64,000 nt of DNA from SHZI01 sp031395645 (GCA_031395645.1 JANNJM010000008.1:23806-87805); one strand, 5' to 3'. Counted from the first letter of the stretch, positions 48,241 to 57,912 are shown. A program made the numbers and translations. Notes: a model not told the origin generated them from the sequence alone.

Positions 48241-48825
48241 ATGATTAGGTCGTTTCCGGTGCTAGCCGCAGCCTTGGCATTGGGTTGTACAACTGGCGCC
48301 GCAACCGTTGGCCCCGGCATGAACTCGGCCGAGCAGGGAACCACTCGACTGGCAAATGCCTCATTCGTTTCCGGTGGCGATGCATCAGGACAGACTCTCT
48401 CGCCTGATGCTTCCAAGCTGTCGATCTTGTATCGCAGTGCTTCTGTGCATGCGGAATCGGGAGCCAAGACACCCCGTGTCGCCGCCACAGCAATTGCGTT
48501 TTCTGTTCCAGTGTCGGGCGGCCCTGGGGTCACCGACCTAAAAATCGACATGCGCGGAGGCTGGACCGTCGGTGGAAATGCAGGATGTACGTTCCTCGCC
48601 TCGGTCAATGGCGTGAATGTGATCTCTGAGATTCGAGCAGATGGCACCTTCCTATTCAGTCGGATGCTTACTATCTCAGTACCAGGTTCGCTTGATCTTG
48701 CTATATCAGCGGCCTGTACGGTCATTGGCAAAGAGCCTGGCAACTTCGGCGACCTGACAATAGATTCAGTTGACATAGCGTTATTGCAGCCTGATCGTCA
48801 ACGCAGCGACACCAGTCAACCCTAG
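48241..48825 (+). CDS. Putative small lipoprotein
   Basis: A 194-residue exported protein with a lipoprotein signal (LAAALALGC, lipobox Cys at 16), a Ser/Ala-rich spacer and a beta-rich C-terminal half (TDLKIDMRGGWTVGGNAGC and later strands). A GGAG site lies seven bases before the ATG. It is the first of a run of exported proteins on this strand. No family is recognised. Confidence 0.6.
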   Translation: MIRSFPVLAAALALGCTTGAATVGPGMNSAEQGTTRLANASFVSGGDASGQTLSPDASKLSILYRSASVHAESGAKTPRVAATAIAFSVPVSGGPGVTDLKIDMRGGWTVGGNAGCTFLASVNGVNVISEIRADGTFLFSRMLTISVPGSLDLAISAACTVIGKEPGNFGDLTIDSVDIALLQPDRQRSDTSQP

Positions 48826-49048
48826 ATTGACGCGATACGAGACTTAGTATTTCTAGCCTGGCGCGTGACTATCGGCATGGTTTCTCCGCGCTAAGTTTGG
48901 AGTAATTTCCATATGCCCGCTCCGAAGAGCCCTAGGCACTGAAAGGCTTTCCTAGGTATGTAGCGTCCATCAATTGAAGTGGTTAAGACCGGCCAACGTT
49001 TGGTCCGGCATTTTGCAATGGGTTACTCAGGCTATCGGAGCATTGTTT

Positions 49049-51259
49049 ATGAATCGTGCGGTCTTTTCGCTCGCCATCGCGCCGTTATTGTTTTTTGCTT
49101 CCGGCTGCCACCAAACAAGCATAGCAATTGATGAGGTCGCTATCGGTGTAGAGGAGTTTGGGTTTGTAACGGTCTCAGCTCCGCTCTTGTCCGAAGCCCC
49201 GGGTGAGGAAGACGCGAATGAGTTCGCATTTGACCTTAAAAGGAATACCTCCGAATACTTTAGTGAAGCTAAGTCTGAAGTTCGAGGGGGCGGTATTACA
49301 TCAGATAAGAAGTCCCTTTCGGTTGCGGTGCAAGGATCGCTACAAGTAAGTGAAGTGGCCGCCGCAAAGTTTGAGTCGGAGTTGGGTGCATACTCTGACG
49401 CTCAGACGCGCCGAGAACAAATCACCCGCATTCGGGACCGAGCTGCTCGGGAGCGGTATTCGGCAGCAGTCCGAGCGGCGAACAATGAGCCTGATGAAGT
49501 GAAAGCAGAGAAGGCGCGGATTGATGCTAAGGAAAAACTCGCTGAGGACCTTGAGGCATCACTTCCAAGCGAGCCCGTTAACTACCCAACAGCATCAAGT
49601 GGCGATCTGCCTGTGGCCAACGCCGCTACGAAGCCAGAGTCGCAAACCCTTGCCGAAGCTCTGCAGGTTGTAACGGGAGAAAGAGGAGCCAATCAGCAAC
49701 GATCTCTCTCTAACCGGACCGCTATCATTACATCTGCCGGTGACAAGGCCGTGGAGGCGATGTTTCGGGTATTGGGGAACCCAGGATCGTCTCGAGGAAC
49801 CACGCGCCAAACGGCTTTCTTCGGAGTAGCTATGGTTTCTGTCGTTCCTGGTCGCATCACCAGAACAGGATACGTTGGCCAAGTCACCGTTTCAGTTGAC
49901 AGCGAATTACGCCCGTTGGCGGCTAGCGAGGCTGCCGCGTGGATTGGGGTTCACGGCGAAAAAATTGGCAGTAGCTTGACGAGCCTCTTGCTGGCGAGTT
50001 CTGGAGGGACTAGTGGCGCTCCGCCGCAGGTCACTGACAACTCCAAATTAAACCGAGATGACTACAATGTATTCCGCGGTGGGATTGATAAGAAGCAAAA
50101 ACAAACGAATTCACTTGACTCGTACTCGCGTGCGAGGGAGGACCTCAGGAACGTCCCTTCGGAATTTATTGGAGGATCCATTGTTGGGCTAACAGAACTT
50201 GGTGGCGGAAGTGCTGCAAGTGCTGGGGATAGGGATCGAGTTTTTCGTTACCCAGATCGAAGTAAGGCGCCAACCGTATCTGCTGTCGCGCCAATGACAG
50301 AGGTCCAGGCGCTCGATCTTGCTGGAAGCATTCGCAATCAACGCAATCTGTCACTGTCGCTTGCTGCAGCACTTGCCAAAGCCGGACAGGGTGCCTCTGG
50401 CGCAGTTTTCGCTGCTTACGCCAAATCGCTAGAGCAGGACTTTGCGGCACGAACTTCGCAAAACGCGGTTGTTGGATTTAGCACGGGTGAAATGTTTGGC
50501 TATCAGATCGGGCCATCCCTGGTTCCGGCAGATCCAGCAGGATTGGCAGCTAAGCCGGAGCGAGTTCTGGAGCGCCAGTCGTTCCCTGTGCTTCTAATTT
50601 TCTCAATGCCAGAATCACTGCCAGAGCCGCGCATTTTCTTCAAGACCGACGGCGACGGAGATCCGGTTGAGGCTTTGATTTTGAAATCCAATCTTGTGCT
50701 TCGTCAGGATTGGCGCTGGGTACCATTGGAAGCGGGCGCAAAAAAAGGAATTCCGGAGAGTACTCGTCTGGCCTGGACGGACTCATTGGACAAGGCGCAA
50801 CGCGATTGCCCACTTCCCAAAACAGACTATTGCTACCAGTTGTACTCTCGTGCGGAAATGCTACGGACAATAGCGATTCCTTCGCAAGTAGTTCTGAGCT
50901 TGCCGAGCCGGTCCACCGATGACCGAGACGCACCGACCGGCCCGCTACAGTTGGAAACCATCACACCTTCAGAAATTCGAATTGCTGCGGACTCGATCGA
51001 CGCAAGTTGCGCCAAGAATGCCGGCGAAGTGATCTTGGTTGGCAAAAACCTTGACCAAGTAAAGAGAGTCCACAAGTTCGGCTCCCAGCAGGAGCTTAAG
51101 ATTGAACGATTAGGTACAACAGCAATTCGTGTCAGCTTTCCGTTATGCCTAGCAGGGGATGAGAGGTTTGTTTCGTTAGAGGTTGTCGGAGAGAGAAAAG
51201 TCTCTGGCAAGATCGAGCTCGTCCGCGTCCTGGCGCCGCCGCTATCCATCTTGAGATAG
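49049..51259 (+). CDS. Large lipoprotein of unknown function
   Basis: A 736-residue protein. I use the ATG at 49049, which gives a clean lipoprotein signal (LAIAPLLFFASGC, Cys at 20); the upstream in-frame start at 48974 would bury it. Residues 110-190 are charged and helical, likely coiled coil. The middle has long Ser/Ala-rich helices, and the C-terminal 110 residues look like an Ig/IPT-type beta sandwich (GEVILVGKNLDQVKRVHKFG). The base composition is less GC-rich than the conjugation genes. No family is recognised. Confidence 0.6.
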   Translation: MNRAVFSLAIAPLLFFASGCHQTSIAIDEVAIGVEEFGFVTVSAPLLSEAPGEEDANEFAFDLKRNTSEYFSEAKSEVRGGGITSDKKSLSVAVQGSLQVSEVAAAKFESELGAYSDAQTRREQITRIRDRAARERYSAAVRAANNEPDEVKAEKARIDAKEKLAEDLEASLPSEPVNYPTASSGDLPVANAATKPESQTLAEALQVVTGERGANQQRSLSNRTAIITSAGDKAVEAMFRVLGNPGSSRGTTRQTAFFGVAMVSVVPGRITRTGYVGQVTVSVDSELRPLAASEAAAWIGVHGEKIGSSLTSLLLASSGGTSGAPPQVTDNSKLNRDDYNVFRGGIDKKQKQTNSLDSYSRAREDLRNVPSEFIGGSIVGLTELGGGSAASAGDRDRVFRYPDRSKAPTVSAVAPMTEVQALDLAGSIRNQRNLSLSLAAALAKAGQGASGAVFAAYAKSLEQDFAARTSQNAVVGFSTGEMFGYQIGPSLVPADPAGLAAKPERVLERQSFPVLLIFSMPESLPEPRIFFKTDGDGDPVEALILKSNLVLRQDWRWVPLEAGAKKGIPESTRLAWTDSLDKAQRDCPLPKTDYCYQLYSRAEMLRTIAIPSQVVLSLPSRSTDDRDAPTGPLQLETITPSEIRIAADSIDASCAKNAGEVILVGKNLDQVKRVHKFGSQQELKIERLGTTAIRVSFPLCLAGDERFVSLEVVGERKVSGKIELVRVLAPPLSILR

Positions 51260-51377
51260 TCATCCTGACTTCCAGTGACGTAAAATCCAAAAGTGACGGT
51301 AGCGATCACTAAACGGATGGACCCCGGCTGGGTATACGAATCAGTTTGCTGACGAGGCCGATATACTGGGACTGACC

Positions 51378-51962
51378 ATGAAGCGCTGCGCTACTGAAAG
51401 CCAGAGGACCTCGCCCACATTGTTGCGACGCCACCTGCTGATTGCTAGTTTGAGCCTTTTTATGCCGTCAATCGTTTGGCCGCAGGATCGGGCTCGGTTG
51501 ATCGGCAAGATCGTAGAGGCCGTCAATGGATTGGTGGACATCGTTGAATGGTCCACTTGGGCGACTCAAGCCGGGGCCGCACTCCGCACAGGCCAACCGC
51601 TCCCTGCGAATCCGGGTAGCAAGGTCGATTTCGACGAACGCCTTGAGCGTACACACGAGCGGGTCGCGGCGCTCGCTCCTCCCGAGTTCGACCTCGGGAT
51701 TCCGTACATCGGTACCATTCCCACCGGAAGTTTCGATGCCACTCGCGACGCCATCCGGACTATAACCGGAAGCGTGGAAGGCGTGGCCATGGATTTCCGG
51801 GAAAAAGCCCTGTCACTCCGAGAGTTCGACGTTGCGGCGTCGCGTGTCGAGATGTCAGATCGCGCCCTTCGGAAGCTTTCGACAATTCTCCTGCAAGTCA
51901 TGGAGAAAAAGTTCCTATCTATGGAATTCAACAGACAGCGGGTTTCGAGTGGCTTTCGATAG
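51378..51962 (+). CDS. Exported protein, N-terminal part of a frame-interrupted gene
   Basis: A 194-residue frame with a signal-type segment (LLIASLSLFMPSIVWP) and a helical body (GSVEGVAMDFREKALSLREFD, RALRKLSTILLQVMEKKF). It ends at 51962, but the -1 frame is open from 51911 and continues as a long coiled coil to 52738. The sequence where the frames meet, GAGAAAAAGTTCC at 51903-51915, is an A-run in the position expected for a -1 slip. The natural product may be one protein of about 450 residues. Confidence 0.5.
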   Translation: MKRCATESQRTSPTLLRRHLLIASLSLFMPSIVWPQDRARLIGKIVEAVNGLVDIVEWSTWATQAGAALRTGQPLPANPGSKVDFDERLERTHERVAALAPPEFDLGIPYIGTIPTGSFDATRDAIRTITGSVEGVAMDFREKALSLREFDVAASRVEMSDRALRKLSTILLQVMEKKFLSMEFNRQRVSSGFR

Positions 51963-52738
51963 AAACAAGCTACCTCCCCCGTCTGTCGGATATCAACCAA
52001 ACGCTTACAGAAAGGCGAGCGGCGTATGCCGCTAAACTCGACATCCGGCGCGGCGTCATTCGAGTGGCCTGCAATGAACTCCTGGGCTTACTGAAAGTCG
52101 AGGCCATTGATCTAGCCACGGCCGCGCGGGTGCTGGAAGAGCGCAGCAAGGTCCTCCAAAAGAGAAAGGAGAGGCTGGAGGAGGAGCTTGCCGAGATCGA
52201 GAAACTTGAGCGGCGTCTCGCAGAGCTAGATGAAAGGATTCGGCGCGTCGAAACGCGCATCTATACTACCGAACGACAGATGGACGAATTGGACCGCCGC
52301 CGCGATTCAGCGCAGCGGGAACGCGAGCGCCTCGCTTTTCTATACAACCAGCCCTACAACAAATGCCCAAATAACAATTCCTATTCCCAGTGCACCCACT
52401 ATGAGCTGCGGCGGCAGTGGGACAGCCAGCAGGCGGATCTTTCCAGACAGATCAACGATTACGCAAGAATTATCAATGATTTGACTCTGAGTATCAGCCG
52501 CGCGAGAAAAGAACTGAGGGAATTGAACGAAGACCTCGGCACGCTGAAGGCCGATCGCAATCAGATCGGAAATGAGCATGCACGAAAGAAGCGAAGATAT
52601 ACCGAAGTCTTAGCGGAATTTGGCAAAGACTTGCGGCAGCTGATCGAAGACAAGTGGCGTTCGCGCGCCGATGTGCATGCTGCGGCCAACCTTCGGGAGC
52701 AGGAAAGAATGGTCGGCATATTGCGGAGCCTACAGTGA
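51911..52738 (+). CDS. Coiled-coil continuation in the -1 frame
   Basis: Read from the A-run at 51906, this frame continues FEWLSIETSYLPRLSDINQT and then a strongly charged coiled coil of about 200 residues (RLEEELAEIEKLERRLAEL, later ARKELRELNEDLGTLKADRN). The GTG at 52064 is the first in-frame start if the part is made separately, but it has no clear ribosome site and would cut into the helical region. The next gene starts inside its stop codon (GTGA). The most likely reading is that 51378-52738 is one gene, broken or programmed. Confidence 0.5.
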   Translation, partial: VPIYGIQQTAGFEWLSIETSYLPRLSDINQTLTERRAAYAAKLDIRRGVIRVACNELLGLLKVEAIDLATAARVLEERSKVLQKRKERLEEELAEIEKLERRLAELDERIRRVETRIYTTERQMDELDRRRDSAQRERERLAFLYNQPYNKCPNNNSYSQCTHYELRRQWDSQQADLSRQINDYARIINDLTLSISRARKELRELNEDLGTLKADRNQIGNEHARKKRRYTEVLAEFGKDLRQLIEDKWRSRADVHAAANLREQERMVGILRSLQ

Positions 52739-54495
52739 CACGGTTCGGCTTAATGGCGCTCCTCGCAATCACCGGGTCTTTTTCCACCACAGCCTGCGCG
52801 CAGGCGGAGCCAGGTCAGCCATGGGAGCCTCCTATGCCTAACCTGCCTGGTTCCCTCATTCCGCCAGCGAATCTGCCCTATATAGGCAAAGAAGAGAAGA
52901 AGGTCAGGGAGTGTCTCGCGAAGGAGTACGGTCAACGGGGCTTTTATTCCACCCTTTACGGCGACGAACCGACGCCAAGCGTTCCGAATGAAAGCGCTGT
53001 CTGCCGTCTGTCGGGCGCAGCGCGGGTTGTCGATGCATTCCGGCCGCCGGTGGATCCTTCAGACTTGCCGCTGCGAGCGGACAACCTAGCCGCACTGACG
53101 GACTGGGAGCTCAGGCGATATTTGGAAGCGACAACAGGCGATGCAGCGCTATGGAACGAGATAATCGAACTGGAGCGTCGGATCGGAGAGCGCTTCCAGT
53201 TCATGAACGGTGCCCTAGACTCCATGGCCGGCAAGATTCAGCGTATCAAGACTGCTCCATCGGCCCGCTGGCCCATGCATTGGACCGGCTTCGCCCTGAA
53301 AAACCCTCAGTGCTTGGCGGATTTGCCGGAGGCGCAGGAAGAAGCGCTGAAGAAGATTCGCGAGGAATTCGAGCCGTTCGCTTTCTACGACGAGTATCAA
53401 ATCGTTGCGTTCGGCGTTAGCTTGCTGGGCCGTGAGGTTGTTCCTGCGGGAATCGCCTACTGCGAAAAGGGATCCGAGCAATCGGCATGTTTCACTCCCC
53501 GGCCACGGGACTGGGCCGCTCCTGGCTGCTGGACCCGAGAAACGCCGCAGGCGTTCAGCCGACTGGAGTGTGCCGACGATGGCGGTGGTGTTGTCACAAA
53601 GCTTTCCCGGACAGGCGCGGGCAGTGGTTGCAGCTCCGACATCCAGGGCGTCCTCCCGCCGTTCTTCTCGGAGCGGAAGCGCACGGCCGAGCGCCGGCGG
53701 GCGAGCGGCTCGTTCAAGGTCGACCTAGACAAGTTTGTCGCAACGATCGAAGTCGTGAAGCTGGCGGTGAGCCGTTCCGCTCCGGAGTTTACGCAGGCCC
53801 GGAGAACGGCCGTCGCAGCCATTGCGCCCCAGTATCAGCGCCTTTCGGATCATTTTAGTGTCGAGACGGCGCGTCTTCTCGAGGAAAACAGAAGTATCGC
53901 CGCAGAGCATGAGGCCTTGGCCGCGCTAGCTGTGACGATCGCCAATCGGCAGCGCAGTATCCTTGAGCTACGCGCTGCGATTGAAGAAATGACGGAAAAG
54001 AGCGGAGCTACAGAGAACAGTTTGGCGCTGAGCCGGTCGATAAGGCGCGACGCAGAGGCGAAATTGTCCTCTACGCGGTCGGACCTTGATTCAGCGCAGG
54101 CAAAGCGCAATCAGGTAAAGCTCGAATGTGGTGGAGCGCCCTACGCCGAATGCCAGAACGAGTCTGCCAAGTTACGTTATGACGAGGCGCTGTACACAGC
54201 CCTGGAGGCATTGGACGCATCAATGACGTTATGGTCCGAGGCCATGGATTTCCTTATTTCGGCCATGGATCGTGAGCTCGATAACGAGCAGCTACTCGCT
54301 ACGATCAAGGGAGGTCTCGCGGACAGGCTGTCTGTGGAGGCGGAGCAACGGGTCGTACTAATCAGTGAACAGGAGGAACATAACCACCGGACTACTGTGC
54401 TCTTCGCAAGGGAGCAAAACTACGTCGAGCTGAAGGGCGGCCATGATCGGGACCGGGAGCGATTGGCCGTTTTCGTGGATGAGTTGGGTCGTTAG
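52735..54495 (+). CDS. Exported coiled-coil protein
   Basis: A 586-residue protein. The GTG at 52735 overlaps the preceding stop and is directly followed by a signal peptide (FGLMALLAITGSFSTTACAQA); an in-frame start farther upstream would misplace it. A Cys-containing central region (250-340) is followed by long helices (about 350-480) with Glu/Arg-rich heptads, then a further helical tail. No family is recognised. Together with the two genes before it, this forms an apparent envelope operon. Confidence 0.6.
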   Translation: MTRFGLMALLAITGSFSTTACAQAEPGQPWEPPMPNLPGSLIPPANLPYIGKEEKKVRECLAKEYGQRGFYSTLYGDEPTPSVPNESAVCRLSGAARVVDAFRPPVDPSDLPLRADNLAALTDWELRRYLEATTGDAALWNEIIELERRIGERFQFMNGALDSMAGKIQRIKTAPSARWPMHWTGFALKNPQCLADLPEAQEEALKKIREEFEPFAFYDEYQIVAFGVSLLGREVVPAGIAYCEKGSEQSACFTPRPRDWAAPGCWTRETPQAFSRLECADDGGGVVTKLSRTGAGSGCSSDIQGVLPPFFSERKRTAERRRASGSFKVDLDKFVATIEVVKLAVSRSAPEFTQARRTAVAAIAPQYQRLSDHFSVETARLLEENRSIAAEHEALAALAVTIANRQRSILELRAAIEEMTEKSGATENSLALSRSIRRDAEAKLSSTRSDLDSAQAKRNQVKLECGGAPYAECQNESAKLRYDEALYTALEALDASMTLWSEAMDFLISAMDRELDNEQLLATIKGGLADRLSVEAEQRVVLISEQEEHNHRTTVLFAREQNYVELKGGHDRDRERLAVFVDELGR

Positions 54496-54583
54496 TCGCA
54501 AGATACGTGACCCCGGTTCCTTGAATTGCTAGTCACCGCGACCAGATAAAGCAATCCGGACACGGCGGGACTGACCCGCCCTG

Positions 54584-54736
54584 TCACCCGAATCTCGCTG
54601 CTCGATCTGACGGCGCTCGCCGCAGGCCCTCGTACCACATTGCAACCGTATCGGGATTTCTGAACACCCTGTCTTCGGTTTCTTGGATTGCATCGCCGAC
54701 GGTTTTGTAATTTCCGGCGGAACAATGAACAACCAT
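54584..54736 (-). pseudogene. Gene fragment cut near an IS3 end
   Basis: A 50-codon frame, MVVHCSAGNYKTVGDAIQET and then FRNPDTVAMWYEGLRRA, has real protein character and no recognisable family. The frame runs upstream only about 40 bases before meeting the IS3 end at 54779, suggesting its 5' part was lost there. Otherwise 54496-54954 shows no gene. Confidence 0.3.
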
Positions 54737-54756
54737 GGGCCTCCCGGTCGATGGAT

Positions 54757-54829
54757 GGTAATCCCCCCGTAAATTTGCTGAGGCCAGAAGTGGACTTTTC
54801 TCGTAATCTGAGTCGAGGGGGGGATTACC
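54757..54829. repeat. IS3 left end enclosed in a 12-bp inverted repeat
   Basis: GGTAATCCCCCC (54757-54768) and GGGGGGATTACC (54818-54829) form a perfect 12-bp inverted repeat. Inside it, 54779-54818 is a second copy of the IS3-type end found at 45773 (TGAGGCCAGAAGTGGA against TGAGGTCAGAAGTGGA), in the same orientation. No transposase frame follows this copy. Confidence 0.65.
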
Positions 54830-54954
54830 GTTCGACCGCACTCGAGTCTCGGGCAGCTGACACCGGGGGAGTTCAAACTGATGTTGTCACGACCATTCCC
54901 GGCAGGGGCCATCTTCCAAAGATGAAGTGGTCCGAAGAAAGCCAGCAGGTCACA

Positions 54955-56004
54955 TCATGTATTCGAGATTCGTGCTGCAAGTGCTTTGCGAATATCGCTT
55001 CTATCCGCTCCATAACGAAAGGCGGTGGTGCGAGTCGCTTCTTTCCAGGTCAATCCACTGTCGCTGACTATCTTGACGCCGTGTCGGTCTGCTTGACGAC
55101 GTCCGCGGGCCCTAACTAGACGTGCAAGCCCGAAGTGATTCATCACTCTCGCTCTTGTGTAGCCAGATTGCGTAAGTGTCGATTCATAGCCGTTATTGAG
55201 GTCATTAAACCGATAGAGATGCAGGGGTCTGGCACGTTTCCTGTCGTTACCGAATGCACGCACTACGTTGACGCAATAAACCCGATACTCCTCCCAGATA
55301 GATAGGTCGGTGGAATTCATGTAAAAATCAGCGAGATAGACGAATAGGTGGCAAATTGTGGCATAGCTCCGCCATGAAGCGGACTCTAGATCGATATCTC
55401 CATCAAGATCGATATCCTTGTAGTCCAAGTAGCGAGCCACAGCAGCGCAACCCTCTTTGAATAATAGGTTCTCAGGCAAAGTTTCTTTAAATACGAGGAT
55501 ATTGAAGTCGAATGGCGAAGCGTCCTTGTCGGAGTAGAGAGCGCTCGCAAGAACTTCCTGCGTCTCTGTGTCCAGCTTCTTGTCTCTATACAGGTTCCCT
55601 CGAAGCATCAGCGGAATCTTATTACTGAGGAAATAGTCCGCTGCATCTAACTCCGGACTCCGCTCGAGATCGTAGGTGTGCTTATTGAAAAAACGAACAG
55701 ACGACAAGAAATGGACAATCCTAAAACAGAGATTCTCAAGTTGATCTGGTTTTGACTTGTAGTCCGGTAGAACAATGTGTTTCCTCAGCTCGTGCAAGAG
55801 TGGCAGGGCGCTGCGCTGGACGATTCGAAGGTGATGCTGGACCTTCCTTCTGTTGTCCCTAACGGAGCGTCGCCATTCCACGAATAGGTCGAGGCAAAAG
55901 TATAGGATCCCAGCGAAGATCAGGAGGAAAACCGTGGCGACCGCATCGTTATTCGAGAATGTCGCTAAGAGGTTCGATAGCAACGCTAAGACCACGTCGG
56001 TCAT
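54955..56004 (-). CDS. One-TM protein of unknown function
   Basis: A 349-residue protein with an N-terminal transmembrane helix (about 24-44, VFLLIFAGILYFCLDLF) followed by a basic stretch (RRSVRDNRRK) that puts the bulk in the cytosol. The large domain is rich in Leu, Tyr and Asp and mainly helical. No motif is recognised. The codon and base use are visibly more AT-rich than in the trb genes. It is the last cargo gene before integrase 2 and could be a membrane-linked effector; this is a guess. Confidence 0.6.
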   Translation of the reverse strand: MTDVVLALLSNLLATFSNNDAVATVFLLIFAGILYFCLDLFVEWRRSVRDNRRKVQHHLRIVQRSALPLLHELRKHIVLPDYKSKPDQLENLCFRIVHFLSSVRFFNKHTYDLERSPELDAADYFLSNKIPLMLRGNLYRDKKLDTETQEVLASALYSDKDASPFDFNILVFKETLPENLLFKEGCAAVARYLDYKDIDLDGDIDLESASWRSYATICHLFVYLADFYMNSTDLSIWEEYRVYCVNVVRAFGNDRKRARPLHLYRFNDLNNGYESTLTQSGYTRARVMNHFGLARLVRARGRRQADRHGVKIVSDSGLTWKEATRTTAFRYGADRSDIRKALAARISNT

Positions 56005-56341
56005 GAATTTCTTTCAAACATTTGCGTTTTCGTCTGACGCCAGTCGTTCTAACTCACCTGCGCGTCATGTGCGCGGTAGGTTAGCGGAATCGACTTCTCC
56101 CGATATGTACTTGGAGCATTGCCGCGTCAGGTGACGTCATGGGGAGCCGGCCTTGACCGGTGGGTACTCATTTTGCACTGTGGGGATTTCGTGGGGAATC
56201 CCAATAACTCCCTATTACCGTATATGATGTGCCCACGGGCGCCAGCCGATTTCATGGTTTACAAATCAATACCTTAGATCAGCTCAGTCGCTCTCATAAT
56301 GCTGAGGTCGGGAGGCCGTGGCCCGGAAAAGGTCAAGCCTT
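56005..56341. other. Intergenic, no gene seen
   Basis: A 337-base gap between two leftward genes. The AT-rich half near 56160-56230 may contain the promoter of the preceding leftward gene. No ORF or repeat stands out. Confidence 0.35.
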
Positions 56342-57664
56342 TCAGGCCCCTCCGATTGCCGGCTCCGGACGAGTGTGGGGAATCTGTGGTGATTCAATCG
56401 ATTTGCGTTGCCGGGCCATGCCTGTGGCGCCGCGTCGCCCCCGTCGGTGTCCCAGTGCTGCTCGCGACGGCTTTCCTCTAGATGAAACGTCTGTTCGGTA
56501 TTCCTGGGCAAGGTTGGCAAATGCACCCGTCAGCTCGCGCTTCAAATCGACAGCTTCTCCAAGCTGGATGTATACACGGCTTGTTATATCGGTCTTGTGC
56601 CCCAGTAGCGTACCAATCTGCTTGCTGCTGTATCCGATGGCGCCGAGCCAGCTACCGAAGGAGCGACGCAGATCGTGCATGCGCAGGTTCGGCAATCCGG
56701 CGTCCACTCGGATCCGCTCCCAGGGCTTCTTCGGGTGCAAGTGAGTGCGCTCCAAGTCCCCAGCGAAGACGTATGGATTGTTTGTCCTCGGTATAGCTTG
56801 CAGGATTTCAAAAGCGGCAGCCGACAGTTGTATCTCCTGTGATTCCCCGTTCTTGGTTTGAGGGAAGGTTATCGTCTTCGCCCTCAGGTCGACGTCTGCC
56901 CAGCGCAGTGTCATCATTTCCGTACGGCGGGCGCCGGTGTAGAACAGCATCCAGAAGTAAGCCTTCGCCCACGGGTTATCGACTCCTTCAATGGCCTGGG
57001 CCAGCGCTGGTAGATCCTCGGGCCGCAAGATAACCTTGCGGGCCTGCTCCCGATTGAGAGTTACCGCAGCAAACGGGTTTGCAAGACCTTTTGGGACTTG
57101 GCCGAACTTGGCCCCGTAGTTCCAAACCGCCCGCAGTAGTTGGGTGGCGCGATTCGCGATATATGGGCCCCTACGCGTCACCTGCCGATGCCAGTCCCGA
57201 GCCTGCTCCGGCGTGATCGAGGCCATCGTGCGTTTTGCAAAGCGGGCTACGCAGTGCTTCGTCCACATTCCAGCAGCGTCTTGCCGGAATCTCGCCGAGA
57301 CTCCGGACTCAGTCAGATGATGAGCCTCGTAGTAGCTCCATAGGTTGTGCAGCGTCTTGTCGCGCCCTCGGGCGGCCGATTGAAACCAGTCGTCACCCAA
57401 TTCTGCGGAACGGAGTATTTCCTTGGCGCGGTCCCGGGCCTGGTGGACGGTAAGGACTGCAGTCGACCCAACTGTCTTGAGGTGTTGAACGCGGGAACCG
57501 CGGACGCGATAACGTACGACGTAGCTCCGGGCATTGGCTTCGGTAACCCGGAGACCCAGCCCGTGTAGCTTCCTGTCCCAGTAGATGCACCATCGGGATC
57601 CGCTGCCCGTGGGCAAGTAGGTGAGCAGGCGAACGGCGGCGAGAGTCAGATTTGCTGTGGCCAT
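56342..57664 (-). CDS. P4-type tyrosine integrase (integrase 2)
   Basis: A 440-residue recombinase: DUF4102-like arm domain (1-95), core-binding domain (100-200) and catalytic domain (210-375). The residues are Arg246 in TGARRTEM, His330 and Arg333 in HDLRR, His356 in LGHKTD, and the nucleophile Tyr365 in RVYIQL. A basic tail of about 65 residues follows. GGAGA stands seven bases before the ATG. The gene begins about 205 bases left of the right attachment site, with the 11-mer arm-type repeats in between, and is the natural integrase of the 52-kb element. It differs widely from integrase 1 outside the catalytic motifs. Confidence 0.94.
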   Translation of the reverse strand: MATANLTLAAVRLLTYLPTGSGSRWCIYWDRKLHGLGLRVTEANARSYVVRYRVRGSRVQHLKTVGSTAVLTVHQARDRAKEILRSAELGDDWFQSAARGRDKTLHNLWSYYEAHHLTESGVSARFRQDAAGMWTKHCVARFAKRTMASITPEQARDWHRQVTRRGPYIANRATQLLRAVWNYGAKFGQVPKGLANPFAAVTLNREQARKVILRPEDLPALAQAIEGVDNPWAKAYFWMLFYTGARRTEMMTLRWADVDLRAKTITFPQTKNGESQEIQLSAAAFEILQAIPRTNNPYVFAGDLERTHLHPKKPWERIRVDAGLPNLRMHDLRRSFGSWLGAIGYSSKQIGTLLGHKTDITSRVYIQLGEAVDLKRELTGAFANLAQEYRTDVSSRGKPSRAALGHRRGRRGATGMARQRKSIESPQIPHTRPEPAIGGA

Positions 57665-57740
57665 GAAACGTGTCTCCGCAATTCTGTCTGCGTCAATTGG
57701 TCGAAAAATATCCTTGCTCTCGCGAGGAGAATACCGGCTC

Positions 57741-57762
57741 CGTGTAAGCCATGTGTAAGCCA
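57741..57762 (+). repeat. Tandem 11-mer arm-type repeats (right)
   Basis: CGTGTAAGCCA and TGTGTAAGCCA back to back, followed by GCTG, about 108 bases left of the right attachment core and upstream of integrase 2. This mirrors 5828-5849 with one mismatch. Confidence 0.55.
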
Positions 57763-57869
57763 GCTGGCGAAAATCCTAGCGGGGCCAGGCGTAGATCGCG
57801 AGCCGCAAATCAATGTATTTCCTAGAGATATCGAAGTGGGGCGTACTGGAGCGTATTCACCCGAACTGA

Positions 57870-57912
57870 CTTCGAACCAGGGGGTCGGCCGTTCGAATCG
57901 GTCCGGGCGCGC
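57870..57912 (+). repeat. Right attachment site (43-bp direct repeat)
   Basis: Base-for-base the same as 5737-5779, again starting at the tRNA anticodon loop. The following bases read AAC, so the terminal CCA present at the left copy is not kept here. The upstream flank is not tRNA-like. Sequence to the right is taken as chromosome or a neighbouring element. Confidence 0.88.
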
